Part shown: positions 53,679 to 64,000 of the stretch, piece by piece | Numbering within the stretch: the stretch's first letter is position 1 | How the letters are laid out: every line of letters begins with the position of its first letter | DNA from: Eulemur rufifrons | Lineage: Eukaryota > Chordata > Mammalia > Primates > Lemuridae | DNA: 64,000 nt | NCBI RefSeq assembly: GCF_041146395.1 | Contig: NC_091001.1 | Span: 103,686,965 to 103,750,964, forward strand | Direction of reading: 5' to 3' | Notes under the pieces: model-generated | Database searches by the model: none | The model's input: the letters and a program-made list of their open reading frames with translations, nothing else | Told to the model about the DNA's origin: nothing | Translations under genes and position numbers: made by a program

Positions 53679-54529
53679 CACACCTTACTCCACCCCAAGC
53701 TCCCACCAGTCAGAGCCCAGGTGGTGAGGACAGGCATGCTGATGTTCTGATTGAGGAGTCTCAGTCAAATCAGAGAGATCGCCAAGTCCACGGCAATGAC
53801 TAGAGGTAGGGTAACCAACTCTTGTCTGTGTGCCTCAGACATTCCCAATTTTCAAACTGTAAATTCTGCAACCTGGGAACTTTCTCAATGTCAGCCAAAT
53901 CGAGATGTTTGATCATGTAACTGGAAGGGTGACAAGACAGCTGCATTTATCCTACTTTTAAGCACACACTGGGTAGCAGAAATTCCTGCTCTCCCCACTA
54001 GATTTGGTAGTAAAGAAAGCACAAGTGGGGAAGTGGACAGTCCGGACGATCAGCAAAATGAGTGTACTACTGGACAGAGTGCAGCCAAGTATGGGGGGAG
54101 GGGATGTGCTAGAAAAAGATTAGACCTTAGGGGCTATAGGTACAAGGGAGAGGTTGCAAGTGTGTTTGTGTGTGTTGGTAGTGACAAGGCACATCGGAAC
54201 TATGCTAGAGGCATATTCATCCAACAGTTAGTACAGAATGGATTAGACTGGGTGCGACTGGAGGAAGAAGATAAGATGGGATATCAGAGAACAAAGAGCA
54301 GGTATGTGACTCCTCAGGGTCAGATAGGAAGTCCACCGTGAAATCAAAAGTAGATGTCAGAGTTCAATAAATGTCCTGGGTTCTAACTAGGGGAGTAGCA
54401 ATTCTTTCTCCCTTAGGTGCCGATCAGTACAGCAGGTGGCATTGATTGCGGTGGGAGCTAGGAAGGTGGGAGGAGGGACCAGAGTATGAGATCAGTTAGA
54501 AGTGGTCCTTCCTCAACAACTTTCTCTGC
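53679..54529. other. Gene-free sequence
   Basis: A 102-codon plus frame (54033-54341) shows no domain. No repeat recognised. Confidence 0.45.
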
Positions 54530-54662
54530 TTCCTCCCCTTCCTCCTCTTGGTCTTCCTCTTCCTCTTTCTTCTCCTCCTCCTGCTCCTCTTCTTCCTCTT
54601 TTTTTCTTCCTCGTTCTCCTCCTTCTCCTTCTTCTTCTTCTTTCTCATCACCACCACCACCT
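54530..54662. repeat. Long polypyrimidine (CTT/CCT) tract
   Basis: About 130 bp of nearly pure C/T with TTC, TCC and CTT units. It yields open reading in all three plus frames (Ser-, Leu- or Phe-rich), so the 74-106 codon frames at 54486-54806 are artefacts. Confidence 0.95.
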
Positions 54663-55424
54663 GCAGATGGTCTCAGATCCGTCTTCCTTCTGTCGGCCCT
54701 GCCTCAGTGCCCCCCTCCCTGTCCACCGCGGTTACCCAAAGCCTTCATATTATCCCTGGATCTCAGGTTTAATGATAATACTCAGTATGGGGCACTTGTA
54801 ACTTAGTATGAGTCATAAAACTAAATGGTTTTGTTTAGTCACAATTTAGTATGAATATCAGCCCCTAGCTTCTGCCCCTCAGAAGGAGTCCCATGTCGAG
54901 TCTTGCCTCTCATCAAAGCAAACAGTGAGCATCTTCAAGGGAGGGACATCAGAGATCAGAAAGAAGATGAGAAAATGCCGTCTGAGGACAAACATCTCTG
55001 CCATGCCAGGGAGAGCCCACATGAAGACTGTCATTGCCAAGATGACCTTGAAAGCACTGAAGTTTGTTTGAAGATGAGGAGTGAGAGCAAAATATTGGCT
55101 CCTCAGTTCCTTTTCCTGTTTTTGCACATCTATTGCAATACTTTGTGCCAGGTTGGAAAAATAGGAATGCTACGTGGATGCCAAGCCATCTATAAACAGC
55201 CAGCATCCTGGAAAGAACTGGCCTAGCCTGCCATTTGCCAACGCTCCCGCCTCATGCTCAGCCAAGAGAGGCCAGAAACCAGTATTTTGCTTCTATTCAA
55301 CATTGTTTGGAAGCAACTGATGCTCCTATCTGGAAAAAAAAAGGTGGGTATTAGAAATATAGGTCCAGTCTCCGTGACAAAGCATCACTCAGTATTTCCA
55401 GAATAACAACAGAGGCAACAATGA
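54663..55424. other. Gene-free sequence
   Basis: A 107-codon plus frame (54903-55226) overlaps minus frames of 82-85 codons at the same place, and no domain is recognised in any. Treated as chance. Confidence 0.45.
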
Positions 55425-55625
55425 CAAAAATAATAACTGTCTTTTATTAAATATCTCATATTTGATAAATATTGGCCTATGATGTAGACATATTGATTTA
55501 ATATTCATAGTATCTGCATACAGAGTATATGTTTAACTTTGCTTTATAGATTTCTAAAAAAGTGAGGATCAGAAAGTTTTAGTTTCTTGTATCAGACCAC
55601 ATGAGTTCATTCTCTCTTATTTTGG
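55425..55625 (-). repeat. MIR SINE, diverged
   Basis: Complement MIR order: 'tttattaaatatctcatatttgataaat', 'atagatttctaaaaaagtgaggatcagaaag' and 'gtatcagaccacatgag'. Diverged, with approximate ends. Confidence 0.5.
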
Positions 55626-55771
55626 CTTTAAAATTCAGATCCTATCTAGTGGGATTAATTGGAATATCATTTAGAGATTATTCACTACCCTGCCTCTGGG
55701 GCCCAGAACTCCAATTTTTCCCCCATCCAGATCTGTGAGACTGTTGAAAATTGAAACTAGTTTTTATCCTC

Positions 55772-56280
55772 TTTTTTTTTTTTTTAATTTCAGAATATTA
55801 TGGGGGTACAAAAGTTTTGATTATATAAATTGCTTTTGTCAAGGTTATAAGTGTGCTCAGCCCCCAGACAGTGTGCATTGTATACAATTAGGTATGAATT
55901 TCCCCTTCTCCTCCTGCCCCCTCCCACCTGTTTGATTTCTGATGAATGTTACTTCCATATGTGCACATATTGTTGATCAATTAGTTCCAATTCAATGGTG
56001 AGTACATGCGGTGTTTGTTCTTCCATTCTTGTGATACTTCACTTAGAATGGGCCCCAGTTCCATCCGGGTTAATACCTCTTGTATTAACTCATCATTTTT
56101 TATGGCTGAGTAGTACTCCATGGTATACATATACCACATTTTATTAATCCACTCATGTATTTATGGGCACTTGGGTTGTTTCCAGCTCTTTGCAATTATG
56201 AATTGTGCTGCTATAAATATTCAAGTGCAGGTGTGTGTTTTTTTTTTGTTGTTGTTGTTTTTTTATAAAATGCTTTTTTC
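55772..56280 (-). mobile_element. L1 LINE 3' end (strepsirrhine type)
   Basis: Minus-strand L1 3' UTR: T13 (55772-55784) is the A-tail in complement, then 'aatttcagaatattatgggggtacaaaag', 'gtgctcagcccccagacagtgtgcattgt' and 'gtgagtacatgcggtgtttgttcttccattcttgtgatacttcacttag', to 'caagtgcagg'. Near its 5' truncation a T/GTT expansion (56240-56262) interrupts it. Less diverged than the old L1s here. Confidence 0.92.
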
Positions 56281-57315
56281 TTGGTTTCTGGTCTCTTGCT
56301 CCTGTGCAGTTCAGGATTCTCTGTCTTTTCGATCTTGGCCCCTCAAGTTCCAGCTGCTTTGGTGACCCTGAACTCCATTTCCTTTTCTCCCACCCTATGA
56401 GACCACAGGAAGATCTGGGTCACTTTTTTCTTCTCATCCCCGGTGCTCCATGCTGAGAGTCAGCAAATAACCAAAGAGGAGGTGACAAGGTGACAGGGAA
56501 GGCTTAGCTCACTGCGGTGCCCATGCTCTTCAGATTCCTGGCCCCTTTGGCAGAGGTTGCTTCCTTTGCTCTCTGATGATATCAAACAGCTATTTGTTGT
56601 TCTATTTTCATAATTTTTCTTAGTAAGTGGATTGATTTGGCAAAAGATTTTCTATCAGAGACAGAAACAGAAGACTCAGATGCATTTTAAATGTTTCAGT
56701 TTTGAGTCACATTACATTAATATTTTAAGGATCTCAATAAATATTGTTAGTCTGTCTTCTAGGAATATTGTGCTTAATTTTGTTCCTAATAAAAATGATT
56801 AGAATGTTTATTTTTTTACTCCATTAAAAATACTGAACCTAAAAATTATTATTATTTTAAAAAATCTAGTATCTAGTTTATTCCACGAGAACTATATCTT
56901 GTTTTTATTTTATTAATTTTTGTTATATGATCCTCAACTCACAGATTATTTAGAAATGATTTTTAGTTATTTTTATGTTCTTGGGAATTATTCATTAAGA
57001 AGAATTAAAATGCAGAGCTTGATAGAATTTCTATAACTTTTTGTTCTCTAATCCATATCTTATTTCATTTCCCTCATTTTTGCTGTGAGAAACACTATGA
57101 CATCTTGTTCTTCACTGAGAAAACTCAGATGCATTTATTTATACTGGGTTGCCCCTAAACCTACATTAGAATAAATGACATCAGCATGAGATACAATCAG
57201 TCAGTGTCAACTATCAGTGGTTCAGTATTTCAAGGACTTATTCTAATGGATCTTAGCATCTCTGACTGTGTCACCTGTCTTCATTATACAACTATCTTTC
57301 AGAGCACAAGCCTGG
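56281..57315. other. Gene-free AT-rich sequence
   Basis: No gene or repeat recognised. Confidence 0.5.
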
Positions 57316-57319
57316 GAAC

Positions 57320-57690
57320 AAGTTTCCATCCATGTCTATCAACAAGGGACTAACTGAATAAACCAGATTTTTTTTTACGGGAAGTAAATGAAAAATATCT
57401 CTATTTTTTTGTTATGCAGTGATCTCCGGAAGGTATTTTTAAGAAAAATATCAATACGAAAAGTGAGAAACTATGTGAATACTAATCTAATATTAACCTA
57501 AGAACAGGAAGATACTGTTATAGATATAAACTATCATTTTTTTAAAGTTACATATTAAAGAAGCAAAGAGAAGGAAGAGAACACAAAGAAAGAGATAAGA
57601 GGAATGGAAGCTAGACTTCATTGAATATACTTTGTTTTGTACATTTGATTTTGAAACAATGAGAATATTTCACATAACAATAAAAAGTTA
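57320..57690 (+). mobile_element. Old L1 LINE 3' fragment
   Basis: 'catccatgtctatcaacaagggactaactgaataaacc' and 'gttatgcagtgatctccggaaggtatttttaag' (57326-57445) are an old L1 3' coding and UTR stretch in forward orientation. Diverged. Confidence 0.55.
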
Positions 57691-58369
57691 AGTTTATAAA
57701 ATGTCCCTAAAATTTTAGAAAATGAATGAATGAACTATATATGATTCCAATTGTTAGAATAAATGTGAATGGTGAATAAGAAATTATTCCATGCAACTTT
57801 AAAACATAAGAGCTTGTCTGAGCATTCCTAGCAAGATGTATCCTAAGGGGGGAAAAAATCTGCAAATAATTTAAAAAAAAATTAGCAATCATATTGTTGC
57901 ATGGTAGCATCTTTCTTATTTTGCTTTATGGAAGTAGGTTAACCAATAATGGAAACATAATGGTAAAATTAAGAATTAAAATATCATTTTACAACTCCTA
58001 ATTAATGAATCTAGGCATTATATTTTAAAATCACTAACGTAACAAAACAGTCACCCGATTTTATGTGCTGATGGAAAAACACAACACTTCCTATGAAAGA
58101 TTCTTAGAAAAAAATAAAAGTTCAAATCTAAATATCAAACCTCTCGACCCAATTACAGATTTGTAGGAAAGCTAGAATATTGAGATCTATGTTTAAAACA
58201 CCATAGGGTACAATCAGCAAAATCCAAATTTTGGATTTTGGATTTTGGAAACTGTAGGACAAATGGTTTGATTTCATCAACAACTAAATTACAAAGGAAA
58301 AAATTAGTAATGAATAATGAATCTATAGATTTAAAAAGACTTAAAAATTATATCAGCTAATTGCAAAAT
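57691..58369. other. Gene-free AT-rich sequence
   Basis: Nothing named. Holds an AAAATCCAAA/TTTGGATTTT inverted repeat at 58219-58239 followed by GGATTTT direct repeats. Confidence 0.5.
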
Positions 58370-58925
58370 GTGGACCTTCATTGAATCATAAGTAAATAAT
58401 CCATAAACAAAACAAAATATTTATGAAAGTTATGAGACAATTAGAAATTAGAATGTTGACTGAATATTTGATGACATTATGGAATTATGGTTATTTTTAA
58501 CATAAAAGTGGTATTTTTTTGGCATCAGAGATAAAATACAGAACATCAAAATAAACTTGAATGTCAGATAAACAATATATAAGCTTCTTGTATAATTACA
58601 TTCTCATACCTGTATTTTTAAAATGCCCTGTGTTTTTTATTTGCTAAATCTGTCAACTCTAGTGTTATGGCTATATTTAAAACAATAGTCCATATCTTTA
58701 CATATATATACAGAAATACTTAAAGATAAAATAATCTGATGTCTGGATTTGCTTCAAAATGACTTAAAGGCAATGAAACAGACGGGTATAGGTAGAACAA
58801 GGTTAACCATTTATTGCTAACTATTTAATCTAAGAGACGGGTATAGGGGAGTCAGGCCCATTATATTATTCTACTTGTGTGCCTGTTTCAAATTTTTCAA
58901 GATAAAAGGTTCAAAAAAAAATTTG
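58370..58925 (+). mobile_element. Old L1 LINE 3' UTR end
   Basis: Forward old L1 3' UTR: 'gaatgttgactgaatatttgatgacattatggaattatgg' (58450-58489), 'ctgatgtctggatttgcttcaaaatgac' (58736-58763) and the terminus 'gttcaaaaaaaa' after 'gcctgtttcaaatttttcaagataaaa'. A 14-bp word AGACGGGTATAGG recurs at 58780 and 58835. Confidence 0.65.
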
Positions 58926-59034
58926 GCCTGAATATTTCTAGGCCTTATCAACATGTGCCTTTAAGTAAGATATAATAACACCAGTGCCTACATTACAATG
59001 TTTTTGAGCTTCCACTTGAATTACATTAGAATCT
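58926..59034. other. Junction between two L1 pieces
   Basis: Short AT-rich stretch; no element identified. Confidence 0.4.
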
Positions 59035-59550
59035 TGACTCAAAGTTTTTAACATAAAAGTGTGCTGGATTTTGTCAAATGCTTTTTCTGCGTCTATTGAG
59101 AGGATCATACGGTCTTTGTTCTTTCTTTTATTTATGCGGTGAATTGCATTTACAGATTTGCGTATGTTGAACCAACCTTGCATCTCTGGGATGAAGCCCA
59201 CCTGGTCATGATGAATTATATTTTTGATGTGCTGTTGGATTCGGTTTGCTAAGATTTTGTTGAGGGCTTTTGCATCTATATTCATGAGGGATAACTGGTC
59301 TGTGGTTTTCTTTGTCTGTTATGTCCTTTCCTGGCTTTGGTATCAAGGTGATATTGGCTTCATAGAACAAGTTGGGGAGGACACCATCCTTCTCAATGTT
59401 GTGGAATATTTTCTGCAGTGTAGGTATGAATTCTTCTTTGTAGGTTTGGTAAAATTCAGGTGTGAACCCATCTGGTCCAGGACTTTTTTTTGTTGGAAGA
59501 TTTTTAATTGCTGCTCCAATTTCTGTGCTTGATATTGGTCTGTTCAGAAA
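59035..59550 (-). mobile_element. Internal L1 fragment (reverse transcriptase region)
   Basis: Minus-strand L1 sequence covering only part of ORF2. It lacks the 3' UTR and poly(A), so it is not a simple 5'-truncated insertion but an internal piece left after deletion or rearrangement. Divergence is low enough that long stretches translate correctly. Confidence 0.88.
59035..59550 (-). pseudogene. L1 ORF2 reverse transcriptase fragment
   Basis: The minus-strand frame at 58938-59285 encodes about 80 L1 residues before running into flanking DNA. Visible are the '[14 protein letters not shown]' block, the 'HHDQVGFIP' block and the '[14 protein letters not shown]' block. The last contains the first catalytic aspartate of the reverse transcriptase palm. 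The second catalytic motif (YxDD type), the endonuclease domain and the Cys-rich C-terminus are absent. 59286-59550 continues upstream ORF2 in complement with a frame break. Non-functional. Confidence 0.88.
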
Positions 59551-60055
59551 AGGCTTTCATATTTATTACATTTTCTTCAGGGATGTTTCAAATGGGCTTA
59601 GGATGATTCCAATTGCCCCTTGTCAGGGCACCAAACACCTGTCTTGGCTGCCGGTGTCACCTGCCAGGCATAGCAACGCTGTGGCTTCCTGAGCTCTCCG
59701 TGTGTCCCCAGAGCTGCATTCTGGAATCTGGAGGGAGGCGTTGGGAGGGGCTGTCATCCAACTCTGTGTCCTACTTTGTAGTGTGGGTCCCAAAGCAGCT
59801 CTCCTTGGACTCAGAGTCTCAAAAAGTCATATAAAATAGCCAGTGATTAATAGTTTCTAGACTTTACTGTTTCTTCACTGAAACGAAAAGGAAGGCTGAG
59901 GAGGAAGCAAAACAGTTCCAACTTCTCTATTGCTTTTGTCTCCCCTTTTCTGGCCCCTGCACCTTTAGTCCCCCTCCTGCCCCAGCCCCTGTCCTGAAAC
60001 CTGCCTTGGACTCAGGTCTTTGGGCAGGGCCATTGCAGGCGAGGTGATCACACTG
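59551..60055. other. Gene-free sequence
   Basis: GC-richer patch at 59600-59830. Frames of 61-76 codons are unsupported. Confidence 0.45.
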
Positions 60056-60059
60056 CTCC

Positions 60060-60185
60060 ACACTTACTATTACTCGGCTGGAGAAACTGAAGCCCAGAAG
60101 GAGGGAAGACATGCCCAGGGAAACACTGTGTGTCGAGGCTGATCTGAGACTTGAAAACCAAATTGATTCTAAATTCTAAACACCT
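60060..60185 (-). repeat. MIR SINE fragment
   Basis: Complement MIR: 'ggctggagaaactgaagcccagaaggagggaagacatgcccaggg' and 'gtcgaggctgatctgagacttg'. Confidence 0.7.
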
Positions 60186-60660
60186 TCCCCTGTAGCTACC
60201 CGGCACTGGGGCAGGAGAGGTGGTTTGCTACTCCCTGGGGGGATTTTCCTACGTGTAGTTGAAGCGAAATGAAAATGCTCCTCGAGAGGCAAAGTTCTAT
60301 TGCCTGAAGCAAATCTCATTGCCCTTCTGGCTCAGGGCCCTGATTCTTGCAGATTTTATTGGTAAAGGGAGTTGCTATAGCAGGTCCCTGGAGCTTACTT
60401 ATCAAGGGTAGGTGAGATGATATTGAGTTCCCCATAAACTGGAGTCCCGGACCTTCCCTCTGAATTAGTACTTCTGTGTGCCATTACCCAGAAGTGGATT
60501 CATGAGCAAGAGCCCCAGGACAACCCTTAATCATCCAAGTCATTCCAAGCTGGGACATACTCAGCAGGTACAGGTTTAGTTATCTTTGTAGGAAAAGCCA
60601 GGCAAGGTTAAGAAACGAATGCATGTGCTCTGTAGGGAGCACTTGCTAGGGGACAAGGGT
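60186..60660. other. Gene-free sequence
   Basis: Nothing recognised. Confidence 0.5.
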
Positions 60661-60664
60661 TGTT

Positions 60665-60915
60665 AAATGCCTTGTGCCGTTTAATCATCCAGTAACTTAT
60701 AAAGTACTATGTAGTCCTCATTTTACAAGTCAGGAAACTAATTTGTAAAGCAGTTCACATACTTCTCACACAGCAAGAAAAGCATCTTCTCATTCACTAC
60801 CTGCTATCATACTTGCAGCAGATCAGAGAGGAAGACATGATTATTTCCATGTACAGATACCCAGAAAAGCTGTTACCTAAGTGAGGTCACTCAGAAGCAC
60901 TAAAGAAGGCCTGGG
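60665..60915 (-). repeat. One or two MIR SINE fragments
   Basis: 'atttaatcatccagtaacttataaagtactatgtagtcctcattttacaagtcaggaaact' (60680-60740) and 'tttccatgtacagatacccagaaaagctgttacctaagtgaggtcactcag' (60845-60895) are complement MIR cores, one after the other. Confidence 0.65.
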
Positions 60916-61265
60916 CCTATGGATATGGTCTCCTCCTTCCTGGCCAGCATCCTGGTCTGTCTACAATTCCGCACTGCACTCACCATGGTTAGGACATCTT
61001 GCCCTTGGACTGCACTCATATCTCAGAGCCATTCTAGAGGGATCTGCCCTAAAAGATGCTCCCTCCTAGCTCTGATTTCAGCAGAAGCTCTGCTCACAGT
61101 TGTATATATTCTCCTAAATATTAACTAAAAGATACATATTACTCATAGAAATGGATTCTGACACTCATCTTTCTGCTGAAGATTAACTTATGCTCAAATT
61201 TCCCCTCCAAGGTCCCCCTCTGGTGAGTCAGAACGTGTGTGATCCTGAATGAAAAGACACAAATC
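60916..61265. other. Gene-free sequence before Tigger1
   Basis: No repeat or gene recognised. The 62- and 69-codon plus frames at 60881-61128 overlap in different phases and are chance. Confidence 0.5.
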
Positions 61266-63566
61266 CAAGCATACCTCATTCTACTTCGCTTCACCTTATT
61301 GCATTTCACAGATACTCCGTATTTTACACATTGAAGACTTGTGGCAACCCTGCAGTGAGCAAGTTTATGGGTGTCATTTTTTTATCAGTACATGCTCACT
61401 TATGTCTCTGTGTCACATTTTAGTAATTGTCACAGTATTTCAAACTTTTTCAGTATTATTACATCTGTTATGGTAATCCATGATCAGATCTATCTTTGAT
61501 GTTACTATTGTAATTGTTTTGGGCTCCCATGAACTGTGCCCATATAAGACAATGAACTTAATCAATAAATGTTATATATGTTCTGACTGCTCCACCAATC
61601 AGCTGTTTCCTGTCTCTGTCCCTCTCCTCCAGCCTCCCTATTCCCTGAGACAAAACGATATTGAACTTAGGCCAATGATTAACCCTACACAGGTATTAAA
61701 ATGAAAGGAAGAGTCTCACTTTAAATCAAAAGCTAAAAATGATTAAGTTCAGTGAGAAAGACATGTCAAAAGTTGAGATAGGTCAAAAATTAGGCCTTTT
61801 GCACCAGAAAGTTAACCAAGATGTGAATGCAAAGGAAAATTTCTTGAAGGAAATTAAAAGTACTACTACAGTGAACACACAAAGGGTAAGAAAGTGAAAT
61901 AGCCTTATTGCTGACACAGGGAAAGTTTGAGTGGTCTGGACAGAAGATCAAACTATTCACAACATTCTCTTAAGACAAAGTCTAATCCAGAGTAAGGAAC
62001 AAACTCTCTTCAATACTATGAAGGCTGAGAGAAGTGAGGGAGCTTCAGGAGAAAAGATTTAAGCTTGTAGAGGTGAGTGCATGAGGTTTAAGGAAAGAAG
62101 CTGTGCCCATAACATAAAACTGCAACGTGAAGCAGCAAGTGCTGATGTAGAAGCTGCAGCAAGTTATGTGGAGGACCTAGCTAGATCATTGATGATGGTG
62201 GATACACTAAACAACAGATTTTTTCAATATAGACAAAACAGCCTCTGATTAGAAGATGTGACCCAGGACTTTCATAGCTACAGAGGAGAATGCAAAGCCT
62301 GGCTTCAAAGCTTCAAAGTATAGGCTGACTCTCTTGTTGGAGCCTAATATAGCCAATATATTGAAGCCAATGCTCATTGACTATTTTGAAAATCTTAGTG
62401 CCCTTCAAAATTATGCTAAATCTACTCTGCCTGTACTCTAGAATGGAAACTACAAAACCTGGATTACAGCACATCTGTTTACAGCAGGGTTTACTGACCA
62501 TTTTAAGCTCACGATTGAGAGCTACTGCTCAGAAAGAAGGATTCCTTTCAAAATATTACTGCTCACTGACAATGCACTTGGTCACCCAAAACCTCTGATG
62601 GGGCTGTGCAAGGAGATGAATGTTGTTTTCATGCCTATTAACATTCATTCTGCAGCTATGGATCAAGGGGTAATTTCAACTTTCAAGTCTTATTATTGAA
62701 GAAATAAATTTCATAAGGCTGGTAGATCTGGGCAAAGTAAGCCGAAAACCTTCTGGGAAGGATTCCATATTCTAGATGCCATGAAGAACATTGGTGATTC
62801 ATGGATGGAGGTCAAAATATCACCATAAACAGGAGTTTGGAAGTAGCTGATTCTAATCCTCATGGATAACTTCTAGAAGTTCAAGACTTCAATGGAGGAA
62901 GTAACTGCAGATGTGGTGGAAATAGCAAGAGAACTAAAATTAGCATGGAGTCTGAAGTTGTGACTGAATTGCTGCAATCTCATGATGGAGCTGTAACAGA
63001 TGAGGAGTTTCTTCTTAATGGATGAGCAAAGAAAGTGATTTCCTGAGATGAAACCTATTCCTGGTGAAGATGCTGTGAACACTGTTGAAATGACAGTAAA
63101 GGATTTAGAATATTCCATAAACTGAGTTGATAAGGCAGCAGCAGGGTTTAAGGGGATTGACTCCAATTTTGAAAGAAGTTCTATTGTGGATAAAATACTA
63201 TCAAACAGCATTGCATGCTACAGAGAAATCTTTCATGAAAGGAAGAGTCAATCGATGTGGCAAACTTCCTTCTTGTCTTATTTTAAGAAATTGCCACAGC
63301 CACCCCAACCTTCAGCAGCCAAAACCCTGATCAGTCATCAGATGTCAGCATCAAAGCAAGACCCTCCACCAGCAAAAAGTTTACAACTTGCTGAAGGATC
63401 AGATGATCATTAGCAAAAAAGTATTTTAATTAAGGTATTTATATTGTTTTTTATACATAATGTCATTGTACACTTAACAGACTACAGAAGAGTGTAAACT
63501 TAACTTTTCTATGCACTGGGAAGCTGTGGTCTAAAACCAAACCCTCACAATTTCCAAGGTATCCTG
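61266..63566 (+). mobile_element. Tigger1 DNA transposon, near full length
   Basis: About 2.3 kb spanning both ends of a Tigger1 (pogo-like Tc1/mariner) element. The 5' end is CAAGCATACCTCATTCTACT (61266 on) and the 3' end is AAGGTATCCTG (ending 63566), which are mutated inverted terminal repeats. The expected TA target duplication is present at the right (63567-63568) and mutated at the left. Full-length Tigger1 is about 2.4 kb, so little is missing. Internal order is colinear: 5' UTR to about 61690, transposase remnant, 3' UTR with 'taaggtatttatattgttttttatacataatg'. Numerous substitutions, many of CG to TG/CA type, mark it as ancient. Confidence 0.95.
61700..63413 (+). pseudogene. Tigger1 transposase remnant (broken)
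   Basis: This is the former DDE-type transposase that cut and pasted the element. An N-terminal CENP-B-like helix-turn-helix DNA-binding part is readable from about 61711 ('[16 protein letters not shown]'). In the catalytic core, the stretch at about 62556-62590 reads '[11 protein letters not shown]', retaining one catalytic aspartate. The C-terminal tail is still open for 75 codons (63186-63413) and ends at the TAG at 63411. The start ATG region is degenerate. In-frame stops (for example TGA and TAG near 61895-61903) and frame losses are scattered throughout, so it cannot make transposase. Members of this family have been domesticated elsewhere in mammals, but this copy shows no sign of that. 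Confidence 0.9.
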
Positions 63567-64000
63567 TACAGATCTGGAGCTTTAATTTAACAACGGACTT
63601 GTAATTCCATTAGAATTAGTCAGAATCACTTTCCTCCTTACTGCTGATAGAATTGATGGAGTTTTGTATCTTTGCAAGTTAAAATAGGCAAACCAAGGTA
63701 GATAAATTAGTGCTAGCGTTCAAGTCTTTCCCAGAGCCCTGAAGACCACAGAAAGTTGTCTTATATATAAGGTAAATTTTTATATTGACAAAGTTAGAAA
63801 ACAGTTTTACCCTTTATATAAAAGGAATGAACCTTATTCATACTACTTGGAACTTCTTTTTCACTCGAGGAGGAGAGGCTTGGGTACTTCACTGGAGCAG
63901 CAGCCACAGCACAAAGGACTCAAATGGGAAAATCATTTAGACAGGTCTGGCGTCCTGCCCCTAACAGACTGGGGCCCAGCATGCGCTGCACTTGTTGTTC
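63567..64000. other. Gene-free sequence
   Basis: No repeat, exon or RNA gene recognised up to the window end. Confidence 0.5.

Noticed and set aside
53376..53737. 91- and 101-codon minus-strand frames with protein-like composition
   Set aside because: They are antisense Alu frames, which are commonly open in primate genomes and appear as false proteins in databases.
54486..54806. Three overlapping plus-strand frames of 74-106 codons (Ser-, Leu- or Phe-rich)
   Set aside because: All three phases are open only because of the C/T tract; the products are low-complexity artefacts.
61266..63566. A possibly domesticated Tigger-derived gene
   Set aside because: The start region is degenerate and stops occur in all frames across the DNA-binding and catalytic parts; only the last 75 codons are open.
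1..64000. CRISPR arrays, operons, Shine-Dalgarno sites and rho-independent terminators
   Set aside because: No regularly spaced repeats or bacterial gene organisation exist; the sequence is mammalian nuclear DNA.

Overview
This window is primate nuclear DNA, most likely from a strepsirrhine (lemur or galago group). The two full-length Alu elements (21001-21340 and 53345-53670) carry the long A/T-rich segment between the arms that marks strepsirrhine Alus, and several L1 3' ends (26620-28062, 34925-35083, 40985-41475, 55772-56280) look like L1 lineages of that group. Ancient mammal-wide repeats (MIR, L2, MLT1, MER5A, Tigger1, old L1) form the background. The species assignment is inferred from memory of repeat families, not from a search.

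I found no host protein-coding gene, exon chain, tRNA, rRNA or CpG island that I can defend. The longest open frames (about 100-147 codons) fall in repeats, low-complexity DNA or frames without a recognisable domain. The window is best read as intergenic or deep intronic DNA whose visible structure is almost entirely transposon-derived. The coding remnants are L1 ORF2 fragments (4690-5090, 27080-28062, 59035-59550), a decayed Tigger1 transposase (61700-63413) and an endogenous retrovirus env remnant on the minus strand (about 32.7-34.45 kb).

Layout. 0-5.8 kb: mostly unique sequence, an 800-bp DNA-transposon-like repeat, two MIRs and an L1 3' end. 5.8-18.2 kb: gene-free and sparse, with MIR and L2 pieces and an old L1. 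18.2-21.6 kb: MIR, an MLT1 solo LTR, a 630-bp hAT-like element with perfect 15-bp terminal inverted repeats, an Alu and a MIR. 24.4-29.1 kb: L2, then an old plus-strand L1 interrupted by MER5A and by a younger minus-strand L1. 31.2-35.1 kb: two MLT1 LTRs in opposite orientation, the env remnant and a short L1. 35.7-37.1 kb: an old unclassified repeat. 40.5-41.5 kb: a 460-bp solo LTR followed by a recent L1 3' end with G-quadruplex-type tracts. 45.1-48.0 kb: stacked old L1s with nested DNA transposons. 48-56.3 kb: simple repeats, MIRs, an Alu and an L1 end. 56.3-59.6 kb: AT-rich old L1 pieces. 61.3-63.6 kb: a near full-length Tigger1.

No cooperating set of genes is present, and I found no new biological system. 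The most useful observations are the insertion layers with intact target-site duplications, the solo LTR, the env remnant, and an 800-bp and a 153-bp copy of a repeat family I cannot name.
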